39,737 nucleotides of DNA from UBA3478 sp965662045 (GTDB lineage Bacteria; Bacteroidota; Bacteroidia; Flavobacteriales; Flavobacteriaceae), in the NCBI GenBank assembly GCA_965662045.1, contig CBFIGE010000017.1, positions 1-39,737 on the forward strand. Direction: 5' to 3'. Made by a program: the position numbers and the translations under genes. The notes beneath the pieces are model-generated. The model saw only the letters and a program-made list of their open reading frames with translations. It did not search any database and was not told the origin of the DNA. Each line of letters begins with the position of its first letter. Position 1 is the stretch's first letter. Positions 16,795 to 24,223 of the stretch are shown piece by piece.

Positions 16795-18603
16795 TTAAAA
16801 CATTGAATCAAATTGATACTTGGGGTTTTCTTTCATATGTGAGGCTATTTTATTTCTCAATCCTATTATATTAGGCATTTTATGGTATTTAGTGAAACGT
16901 TTTAACCCCATCAATAGCATTTTTTGCATATCACCCTCTGCAAAAGAAACGATACCCTCTTTCGCTTTAGCCGTAACAATATCGACAGCCTTATAGACAT
17001 ACATCTCACATAATGCTATTTGGATATCTTGATTGTGTTTACCTCTTTCAATGTTTTTTAATGTTCTGAGTAGTGCAGATTCTGCCATATAAATTTCATT
17101 GAGTATGTCTGCGGCATTCATCAGCAGGGATTGATGCTCTTCTAAATCTTGACCATACTTTTCAACGGCACTTCCTGCAACCATTAAAAATACCTTTTTG
17201 AGCCTTTTAACGATGTCCATTTCTTGTGATAAGGGAACACTGAAATCTGGGATTTCAAAACTTGGTATAGAAGTGAGCTCGTCTTTAATATTCATCGCAG
17301 GCCCCAGCAGATCAACATGCCCTTTAAGTGCTTTTTTAATAAGCATTCCTACAGCCAACATTCGATTTATTTCGTTTGTACCCTCGTAAATTCGTGATAT
17401 TCTGGCATCTCTCCAAGCCGATTCCATAGGTGTGTCGGCACTAAAGCCCATACCTCCAAAAATTTGAATTCCTTCGTCGGCACAGTGCTGAACATGTTCA
17501 GAGACGATTACTTTTAATATAGAACATTCGACAACAAATTCTTCTACACCTTTAAGTTCTGCCTCTTGATGAGATTTTCCCTGAGTAATGCGATTTTCAA
17601 TTCCCAATTCAATATCTCGTGCTGCTCTGTATGATGCAGATTCGTCTACATAGCAATACATGAGCATTTCAGCTAGTTTAGATGAAATCGCTTCAAATTC
17701 GATTATAGGTTGATTAAATTGAACGCGTTGTGTTGCGTAGGATATCGATTCATTGATAATTCTTCGTTGGGCTTCAAGGCACGCGGCTGCTAGTTTTATG
17801 CGGCCCACATTTAAGGCATTCATCGCAATTTTAAATCCATTTCCTCTTTCGGATAGCATATTTTCTATGGGGACTTTGGTATTACTGAAAAAAACCTGTC
17901 GGGTAGAAGAGGAGTGAATTCCTAATTTGTTTTCTTCTTCACCTAATTTGATGCCATTTTCGGGATTATTTTCTACAATGAATCCTGTGATATTTTTGTC
18001 GTTTTCAATGCGCGCAAAGACAATAAATACATTGCAAAAACCTGCATTTGAAATCCACATTTTTTGACCATTGATGAGGTAATGCGTTTGGTCATCAGAT
18101 AATTCGGCTGTTGTTTTCCCAGAGTTTGCGTCTGAGCCCGCTCCGGGCTCAGTTAAACAGTAGGCACCAAACCACTCTCCTGAAGCTAGTTTGGGTACGT
18201 ATTTTTGTTTTTGAGTCTCATTGCCGTATAAGGTTATGGGCATGGTTCCTATTCCTGTATGTGCACCAAAGGCAGTACTGAACGATCCGGTTGCTCCTGA
18301 GATGTAATCACATACGAGCATGGTGGTTACAAAACCCATACCCATACCACTGTATGCTTCGGGAACTGCAACACTCAATAAGCCTAATTCTCCAGCTTTT
18401 CGCATGCATTCTTCTGTATACGCGTAATCTTTCTTTTCAAAGCGTTCCCAATGTGCCCATAATTCGCGTTCTACAAATTCAAGTGTGCTTTCTCGAATCA
18501 TTCTTTGATCTTCACTTAAATCTTCAAGTGAAAAGACATCTTCCGCGGCAGTTTCTTTGACAATGAACTGTCCGCCTCTTGTTCTTGTTGTAACTGTATT
18601 CAT
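16795..18603 (-). CDS. Acyl-CoA dehydrogenase, long form with C-terminal extension
   Basis: A 602-residue FAD enzyme for the first step of beta-oxidation, making trans-2-enoyl-CoA. Seen: CLTEPGAGSDANSGKTTA (149-166) and QKMWISNAGF around the FAD site, IFGGMGFSADTPMESAWRDARI, and the catalytic base Glu407 in IYEGTNEI. Residues from about 420 to the end are an added helical domain, as in the very-long-chain type (VLCAD/ACAD9) rather than the 380-residue short-chain type, so long acyl chains are likely substrates. It follows the thiolase gene by 12 bases and is part of the MarR-led operon. Confidence 0.93.
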   Translation of the reverse strand: MNTVTTRTRGGQFIVKETAAEDVFSLEDLSEDQRMIRESTLEFVERELWAHWERFEKKDYAYTEECMRKAGELGLLSVAVPEAYSGMGMGFVTTMLVCDYISGATGSFSTAFGAHTGIGTMPITLYGNETQKQKYVPKLASGEWFGAYCLTEPGAGSDANSGKTTAELSDDQTHYLINGQKMWISNAGFCNVFIVFARIENDKNITGFIVENNPENGIKLGEEENKLGIHSSSTRQVFFSNTKVPIENMLSERGNGFKIAMNALNVGRIKLAAACLEAQRRIINESISYATQRVQFNQPIIEFEAISSKLAEMLMYCYVDESASYRAARDIELGIENRITQGKSHQEAELKGVEEFVVECSILKVIVSEHVQHCADEGIQIFGGMGFSADTPMESAWRDARISRIYEGTNEINRMLAVGMLIKKALKGHVDLLGPAMNIKDELTSIPSFEIPDFSVPLSQEMDIVKRLKKVFLMVAGSAVEKYGQDLEEHQSLLMNAADILNEIYMAESALLRTLKNIERGKHNQDIQIALCEMYVYKAVDIVTAKAKEGIVSFAEGDMQKMLLMGLKRFTKYHKMPNIIGLRNKIASHMKENPKYQFDSMF

Positions 18604-18615
18604 CTATTAAACGAT

Positions 18616-19806
18616 TTAGGATATAAATTCAAAAATTCCAGCAGCTCCTTGACCTGTTCCAACGCACATGGTGACTAAACCGAAGTTATTTTGCAACGAT
18701 TGTCTTCGCATCTCATTAAATAATTGGACTGAAAGTTTAGCTCCCGTGCAACCTAAAGGATGACCTAGGGCTATAGCTCCACCATTTGGATTAACCTTTT
18801 GAGGGTCGATATCCAGTTCTTTAATTACTGCTAATGATTGAGAAGCAAAGGCTTCGTTAAGTTCGATTAGCGCTATTTGATTTAGATTCATGCCAGCGCG
18901 TTCTAATGCTTTTGGTATGGCGTAAATTGGCCCCATACCCATTATTTTCGGGGCTAAACCAGCAGTTCCATAACTCACGAGTCTAGCTATGGGCTCAAGA
19001 TTTAATTCATTAAGCACGCGTTCGCTCATGATCATTACAAAGGCTGCTCCATCACTCATTTGAGATGAATTTCCAGCAGTTACACTTCCTTTAGCTGCAA
19101 ATACGGGTCTTAAACTCGATAGTTTTTCTAAAGAAGTATCGGCACGTGGCCCTTCGTCACGATCAACGGTATAAGATTTGGATTGCTTTTTCCCATTTTC
19201 ATCGACATAGGTGTTCGAAATGTGAATAGGAACAATTTCATCTTGAAAGTAATCCTCCTTAAGTGCACGAAGTGCTTTTTGATGTGATTCGAAAGAAAAC
19301 TGATCTTGTTCTTCTCTTGACACTTCATACTTTTTAGCGACTTCTTCAGCGGTTAATCCCATACCCCAATAGTAATCTTCTTTGCCTGCAGCGGCTACTT
19401 TGTAGTCTGGTGTGGGTTTGTATCCTCCCATAGGGATGTAACTCATACTCTCAACGCCACCGGCTATAATACAATCGGCCATTCCAGCATTTATTTTAGC
19501 AGAAGCCATTGCAATTGTCTCTAATCCTGAGGCGCAATATCGATTTACTGTAACCCCTGGAACATCATCAGTTTCAAGTCCCATGAGTGAAATTAAACGG
19601 GCGATGTTTAAGCCTTGTTCTGCCTCAGGCATCGCGTTGCCTACGATGACATCATCAATTCGTTTTTTGTCTAAACCTGGAATTTGTGCAACCAAATGGG
19701 CAATAGTTTCTGCTGCGAGTTCATCCGGTCTTTTAAATCTGAACACACCTTTTGGGGCTTTACCTACGGCCGTTCTATATCCTTTTACAATGTAAGCAGT
19801 TTGCAT
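18616..19806 (-). CDS. fadA: Acetyl-CoA acyltransferase (3-ketoacyl-CoA thiolase)
   Basis: A 396-residue thiolase that cleaves 3-ketoacyl-CoA to acetyl-CoA and a shortened acyl-CoA. The active site is intact: Cys91 in VNRYCASGLETI, the NEAFAS motif (317-322), His349 in GGAIALGHPLGCTGAK, and Cys381 in TMCVGTGQGAAG. Length is standard. It lies 3 bases after the multifunctional protein gene and 12 bases before the acyl-CoA dehydrogenase gene, forming the usual beta-oxidation trio. The context favours degradation rather than acetoacetyl-CoA synthesis. Confidence 0.95.
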   Translation of the reverse strand: MQTAYIVKGYRTAVGKAPKGVFRFKRPDELAAETIAHLVAQIPGLDKKRIDDVIVGNAMPEAEQGLNIARLISLMGLETDDVPGVTVNRYCASGLETIAMASAKINAGMADCIIAGGVESMSYIPMGGYKPTPDYKVAAAGKEDYYWGMGLTAEEVAKKYEVSREEQDQFSFESHQKALRALKEDYFQDEIVPIHISNTYVDENGKKQSKSYTVDRDEGPRADTSLEKLSSLRPVFAAKGSVTAGNSSQMSDGAAFVMIMSERVLNELNLEPIARLVSYGTAGLAPKIMGMGPIYAIPKALERAGMNLNQIALIELNEAFASQSLAVIKELDIDPQKVNPNGGAIALGHPLGCTGAKLSVQLFNEMRRQSLQNNFGLVTMCVGTGQGAAGIFEFIS

Positions 19807-19809
19807 AAT

Positions 19810-22224
19810 TTAATTTCTTAAGGGTTTACCGGTTTTTAACATGTGTTGAATACGCTCGATGGTTTTTCGTTCTCCACAAAGGGATAGAAAAGCTTCTCGC
19901 TCTATATCTAATAGGTATTGTTCACTTACCGTTTGAGATGAGGATAAGTCACCTCCGGACATTACATAAGCCAGTTTGGAGGCAATCTTTTTGTCGTGTT
20001 CACTGATGTAGCCTCCAGCTTGCATGCCATCTATTCCCACTAAAAACATTCCCAGGGCTTGCTTACCAAGAACTTTGACGTCTTTACGTTGAATGGGTTG
20101 TGTGTAACCTTGCTCGGCGAAACTAAGTACTCTCTTTTTAGCTTCTGCAATTTGTCGGTCCTTATTTACTATAACAAGATCTTTGTGTTGTTGCAGTATA
20201 CCTAAATCAAAAGCTTCATAAGCAGAAGTGGCTACTTTGGCCATGCCAATATTCATGAAATACTCTTGTAGAACATTGAGTTCAACATCATTTTTTCTAA
20301 AATGCGAGGCAGCTCTTAATGTCATTTCTTTTGACCCTGCTCCACCTGGAATTAGTCCCACACCAAATTCTACTAGTCCTATGTAAGTCTCTGCTGCTGC
20401 AACCACAGAATCGGCATGCATACTCAATTCACATCCACCACCTAAGGTGAGTCCATGGGGAGCAACTACAGTAGGAATGGAGGAATAACGCATACGCATA
20501 ACAGTATCTTGAAAATATTTTATGGCCATATTGAGCTCTTCGTATTCTTGCTCTACAGCCATCATAAAGATCATACCAATGTTGGCGCCCACTGAATAAT
20601 TTTCTCCTTGATTTCCAATGATTAAACCCTCGTATTCTTTTTCTGCAATTTCTACGGCCTTATTAAGTCCAGCCAATACATCACCGCCAATGGTGTTCAT
20701 CTTAGATTGGAATTCCAGATTAAGCACTCCATCACCTAAATCTTGAATAGCACATTCACTATTAGTAAAAATGGTTTTAGTTTCTCTTATGTTGTTTAAA
20801 ATGATAAAGGCATCAGCACCTGGTTTTTTGACAAATGCATCGCTTTGCTGATCAAAATAATAGGTTAGGCCTTCTTTAACTTGATAAAAAGTGAATGAAT
20901 TCTCGTCTTTTGCTTTTGATGTGATCCAGTTTGCAGCTTGTTGTTCTGCTTCTGCTATGAGTTCGATTCCTTTTACAAAGCCGATGGAGTCCCATATTTG
21001 AAAAGGTCCGTGTTGCCATCCAAACCCTGCTTTCATAGCATCATCAATCTTGTAAAGGGCATCAGTAATTTCGCCAACACGGTGAGAGACATAAGCAAAG
21101 AGTTCGCCAAGACTTTTTCGGTAGAATAGACTCGCTTTGTCATCACCACTTATAAGTATTGGGAATCTGTCAATCACATTATCTATTCCCTTGGTTTTTT
21201 CTAGGATGGTAAATTTGGATTTTTTCTGATTAGTGTAGGTGAGACTCTCAAGATCCAAGGATAATATCTCTGTCTTGCCGGCTTCATTCTTGGTTTTTTT
21301 GTAAAAACCTGAACCCGTTTTACTTCCCAACCATTTATGCTCCATCATCGTTTCAATAAAAGCAGGAAGCTCAAAAACGCTGTGGCGTTCATCATTTGGA
21401 CAATGCTCACTAATACCATTAGCTACGTGAACAAGGGTGTCTAAACCAACAACATCAACTGTTCTGAAGGTTGCTGATTTGGGACGTCCTATAAGTGGTC
21501 CAGTGAGTTTGTCTACATCTTCAACACTCATATCCAACTTTTTCACTGTGTGGAATAAACTTTGAATACTGAAAATACCTATTCGATTTCCAATGAATGC
21601 GGGAGTATCTCTTGCGACTACTGGTGTTTTACCTAAAAATTTATCTGCAAACAAGGTGAAAAATGAAATCACTTCTTCTGAAGTATGTTCAGACGGGATA
21701 ATTTCAAATAATTTCAAATATCGTGCAGGGTTAAAAAAATGTGTTCCACAAAAGTATTTTTTGAAATCATCTGATCGACCCTTTAGCATGAGTTGAATCG
21801 GAATTCCAGAAGTATTGGTGCTTATCAACGTTCCAGGTTTTCGATGGTTTTCTATTTGCTCAAAAACCTGAAGTTTGATGTCCAGACGTTCTACAACTAC
21901 CTCTATAATCCAATCTACTTCTGCGATTTGCGATAAATCGTCTTCTAAATTCCCTATACTGATACGACCTTTAAAGCTCGAATGAAAGAGAGGAGCTGGT
22001 TTAGAATTAATTGCATTCTCCAATGATTCCCGTACGATTCGATTACGAACCTTAGAGTCAGAAAGACTTAATTTTTGTTTTTCTTCTTTATCATTTAGTG
22101 ATTTTGGGACAATATCTAATAGCAATACTTCTAGGCCGATGTTAGCAAAATGACAGGCAATGCCACTTCCCATTATACCAGAGCCTATGACTGCTACTTT
22201 TTTAATCCGTCTTTTTGTATTCAT
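19810..22224 (-). CDS. fadN: 3-hydroxyacyl-CoA dehydrogenase / enoyl-CoA hydratase, FadN type
   Basis: An 804-residue two-domain beta-oxidation enzyme. The NAD-binding motif is at the N-terminus (VAVIGSGIMGSGIA, 10-23) and is followed by the hydroxyacyl-CoA dehydrogenase core, for example GTHFFNPARYLKLFEI. The crotonase/enoyl-CoA hydratase domain is C-terminal, with HGLTLGGGCELSMHAD and VGLIPGGAGSKEM at roughly 590-640. This order, dehydrogenase first, matches FadN of Bacillus and is the reverse of E. coli FadB. The gene begins 2 bases after the MarR stop and 3 bases before the thiolase gene. Symbol given by domain order; other annotators may use fadB. Confidence 0.93.
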   Translation of the reverse strand: MNTKRRIKKVAVIGSGIMGSGIACHFANIGLEVLLLDIVPKSLNDKEEKQKLSLSDSKVRNRIVRESLENAINSKPAPLFHSSFKGRISIGNLEDDLSQIAEVDWIIEVVVERLDIKLQVFEQIENHRKPGTLISTNTSGIPIQLMLKGRSDDFKKYFCGTHFFNPARYLKLFEIIPSEHTSEEVISFFTLFADKFLGKTPVVARDTPAFIGNRIGIFSIQSLFHTVKKLDMSVEDVDKLTGPLIGRPKSATFRTVDVVGLDTLVHVANGISEHCPNDERHSVFELPAFIETMMEHKWLGSKTGSGFYKKTKNEAGKTEILSLDLESLTYTNQKKSKFTILEKTKGIDNVIDRFPILISGDDKASLFYRKSLGELFAYVSHRVGEITDALYKIDDAMKAGFGWQHGPFQIWDSIGFVKGIELIAEAEQQAANWITSKAKDENSFTFYQVKEGLTYYFDQQSDAFVKKPGADAFIILNNIRETKTIFTNSECAIQDLGDGVLNLEFQSKMNTIGGDVLAGLNKAVEIAEKEYEGLIIGNQGENYSVGANIGMIFMMAVEQEYEELNMAIKYFQDTVMRMRYSSIPTVVAPHGLTLGGGCELSMHADSVVAAAETYIGLVEFGVGLIPGGAGSKEMTLRAASHFRKNDVELNVLQEYFMNIGMAKVATSAYEAFDLGILQQHKDLVIVNKDRQIAEAKKRVLSFAEQGYTQPIQRKDVKVLGKQALGMFLVGIDGMQAGGYISEHDKKIASKLAYVMSGGDLSSSQTVSEQYLLDIEREAFLSLCGERKTIERIQHMLKTGKPLRN

Positions 22225-22226
22225 TC

Positions 22227-22682
22227 TTATTCGGGATTTAGAGTTGATTTTATTTGCGAGGCAACATTTTCGAGCATTTCTATGGTTTTGAAATAGCCTT
22301 TAATGTCTTCTGTACTCAATTTTGATGTGACGCTATGATTGAAACTTAAAACGTGTTCTTTGATTAGGTCTCTTTTTTCTAAACCAAGTGCTGTGAGATG
22401 AATATGAACCCCTCTTTTATCTACTGGGTTTTGTTTTCTTTCGATAAGGTTTAAATCTTCGAGGTTATTGACAAGTCTAGAAAGCGAAGTGGATTCCATT
22501 CCCATCATAGGGCCCAGCGCAGTGCTAGACACTCCGTTTTTAGGATCTAGATTTAAAAGAGTAAGTCCTACGGCCATAGTCACTCCGTAGGGTTTTGCCA
22601 TTTCGTTGTACATTTTCGAAATGCTTTGCCAAGTTGCTCTTAAAGCGTGATCTAGAGTAATATTTTGATAGTTGTCTGACAC
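22227..22682 (-). CDS. MarR family regulator of the beta-oxidation operon
   Basis: A winged-helix regulator of about 152 residues. The MarR core is visible as LRATWQSISKMYNEMAKPYG, GPMMGMESTSLSRLVNNLEDLNLIERKQNPVDKRG, with recognition helix STSLSRLV and the wing DKRGVHIHLT. There is no ATG near the N-terminus: the start is either GTG at 22682 (chosen) or TTG at 22688, and an in-frame stop upstream excludes anything longer. A TATATTTG sequence at 22686-22693 matches the -7 box but would overlap the start, so the promoter is unresolved. Placed first in the operon, it probably represses the fad genes and responds to acyl-CoA. Confidence 0.87.
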   Translation of the reverse strand: MSDNYQNITLDHALRATWQSISKMYNEMAKPYGVTMAVGLTLLNLDPKNGVSSTALGPMMGMESTSLSRLVNNLEDLNLIERKQNPVDKRGVHIHLTALGLEKRDLIKEHVLSFNHSVTSKLSTEDIKGYFKTIEMLENVASQIKSTLNPE

Positions 22683-22688
22683 ACTCAA

Positions 22689-23126
22689 ATATACAAAATA
22701 TTATGCATGCATAGTATTTTTTTTAGTAATATAAAATGTTGAAAAATTTTGTGAAAATTATATATAAAATAGAGCGTGTTAAACGCACTTCTATTGCCTT
22801 AATTAAACAATGTACTATGTTGTATAAGCCATTATAGGGGTTCTTAGATTGTTTTGATTAATTGGAGTGATTGCACTTAAAATGACGCAACGTAAATTAT
22901 TTAACGTCTTATTTATAGTTATCTCATAATTAATAAGTTAAACAAAAACATTGTCATTGTTTAGTATTGAAATTATTGTAATAATTAAGTATGAATTTCT
23001 TCAAAAACATTATGTAGTAGCTTGTGTTTTACAATATTCGTTTTTCTTAACTCAACTCCTTAATATTTGAAGTAAAATGTAATATATTCCAACTGACTAA
23101 ACTTATTGAAAATTTAACTATAGATT
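22689..23126. other. 438-base non-coding stretch between divergent units
   Basis: Very AT-rich region between the MarR operon and the small gene at 23127. Besides the palindrome at 22699-22716, I see only a short inverted repeat, GCGT-gttaa-ACGC (around 22774-22786). I find no credible open frame, tRNA or terminator, and no exact TTG-19-TAnnTTTG promoter for the plus-strand gene; an approximate TAATATTTG lies around 23061-23069. Confidence 0.6.
22699..22716. promoter_or_regulatory. Candidate MarR operator palindrome
   Basis: An 18-base inverted repeat TATTATGCATGCATAGTA with a perfect 10-base core, ATGCATGCAT, and one mismatched pair in the flanks. It lies 17 bases upstream of the GTG start of the MarR gene, the place where MarR proteins usually bind to repress their own operon. 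Size and symmetry suit a MarR dimer; binding itself is inference. Confidence 0.6.
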
Positions 23127-23339
23127 ATGGAAAAGCCAACTGTAGAGTACACTAAGGATATCCTAACTAAGGTGTCTTTTAGTTATGAATTATTTATCAA
23201 AGAAATACAAAAAGCTACTAAGCACCTTTTACCTTATGAACTTTTAGAGTTACGAATTTGGTTAGAAGAGTTTTTAGATGATAAACCCGAACTTTCGAAT
23301 TCAAAACAGATGTTCACTATTTTTCAAACACATTTATGA
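23127..23339 (+). CDS. Small helical protein, paralogue of the protein at 5664
   Basis: A 70-residue predicted helical protein. It aligns gaplessly with the 64-residue product at 5664-5858 over residues 7-63 (32 of 57 identical by hand count), sharing EYTK, KVSF, LLPYE, ELR.W, DKP and MF. This copy has seven extra residues at the C-terminus. There is no signal peptide or membrane segment and no known domain. It is followed 40 bases later by the SRPBCC gene on the same strand, so the two may be cotranscribed. Both genes of the family here stand beside regulators (oxyR, marR), which may be chance. Confidence 0.72.
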   Translation: MEKPTVEYTKDILTKVSFSYELFIKEIQKATKHLLPYELLELRIWLEEFLDDKPELSNSKQMFTIFQTHL

Positions 23340-23379
23340 TTAAGGAATTTATAACTCTTGTAGCATAAGGGAAAATAAG

Positions 23380-23877
23380 GTGAAAGTTTCGAAGAAAATC
23401 ATGTTGAATCATCCCAAGTATAAGGTATGGGAAGTTATATCCTCAAAAAGTGCATTAGAACTTTTTCACCCTTTTTGTATGAGAAACGCTGTTTTGATAT
23501 GGTCAGAACAAAAAAAGGATAAAATTATTTATCTAAATGGTCTTGAGTATGTTAGAGAATTCAAAAAATGGACTCCGAATTCTGGATTTGAACTTTTGAT
23601 TGGAAAAGAAAATGGTAAAAAATCAAAGGTAGCGTGGCAATTAGAAGAGGATCATGGAGAAAGATGCAGTTTGACGATAAGCATATATCCTTATAAAACG
23701 AGTAAAGTTTCCAAATATACTTACGCTTTCATCTATCTTTTTATCATCAAACCCAAATTGGGGCAGTATTTAATTAATGTTTTAAAAGGCCTAGAATATT
23801 ATCTTGATTGCCAAATTCCGGTCGAAAAAAATCATTTTGGTCAGCACCCTTGGTTTTCGCAGTATAAGCCAATTTAA
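23380..23877 (+). CDS. SRPBCC (START-like) fold protein
   Basis: A 165-residue protein that begins with a GTG and shows the layout of the SRPBCC superfamily: first strand MKVSKKIMLNHPKYKVWEVISS, helix ALELFHPFCMRN, strands around IIYLNGLEYVREFKKWTP, and a long last helix from about 120 to 145 (KPKLGQYLINVLKGLEYYL). These proteins hold hydrophobic ligands in a deep pocket. No specific ligand can be read from the sequence. An ATG seven codons on is possible, but it would cut the first beta strand. It lies between the two halves of the fatty-acid gene set (MarR operon and fadD) and a lipid ligand is therefore tempting but unproven. Confidence 0.65.
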   Translation: MKVSKKIMLNHPKYKVWEVISSKSALELFHPFCMRNAVLIWSEQKKDKIIYLNGLEYVREFKKWTPNSGFELLIGKENGKKSKVAWQLEEDHGERCSLTISIYPYKTSKVSKYTYAFIYLFIIKPKLGQYLINVLKGLEYYLDCQIPVEKNHFGQHPWFSQYKPI

Positions 23878-24223
23878 AAATTAACACATTCTAAATTGCT
23901 TTTAATTGTTTTGTTTAGTTTTTTAAACATAAAAAGGCACTAAATACTATAATATGTAGTGAATCAACTTAAACAAAATTATAATCGCATTGTGTAAAAG
24001 GATATTTTGTAAAGTGTTTGAAGTATTCTACCATTTATTGCTCTCAATTACGTAACCAATTTTAATAATACTTCAGCTAAAATTATTCTGCCTCCTCTAG
24101 ATGTCTACACTAAGCCTAATCTAGGGGGGGTGCTTTTTTTTTAATCGAGGGCAATTTTTTTATATTATTTATTCAAATGGTTTAATTCAATTTTAAATGG
24201 TAAAGAAGAAGAGAATAATTATT
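23878..24223. other. 346-base gap; long 3' region or small RNA ahead of a terminator
   Basis: No credible protein gene. On the plus strand there is a hairpin CACTA-a-ATA-loop-TAT-g-TAGTG (23938-23961) without a T tract, then a strong terminator at 24090-24142. The 212 bases between the SRPBCC stop and that terminator are either an unusually long 3' untranslated region or carry an independent small RNA. Bases 24143-24223 hold nothing I can identify. Confidence 0.5.
24090..24142 (+). terminator. Strong rho-independent terminator, plus strand
   Basis: A 13-pair stem, GCCTCCTCTAGAT against ATCTAGGGGGGGT (three G-T pairs), with a 16-base loop (24103-24118), then GC and nine Ts. The T run is only on the plus strand, so it ends transcription coming from the SRPBCC side, not from fadD. 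Confidence 0.8.

Noticed and set aside
21698..21720. Tandem ten-base repeat ATAATTTCAA inside the fadN gene
   Set aside because: It encodes part of the conserved KLFEIIP segment in frame; short AT-rich repetition is explained by codon use.
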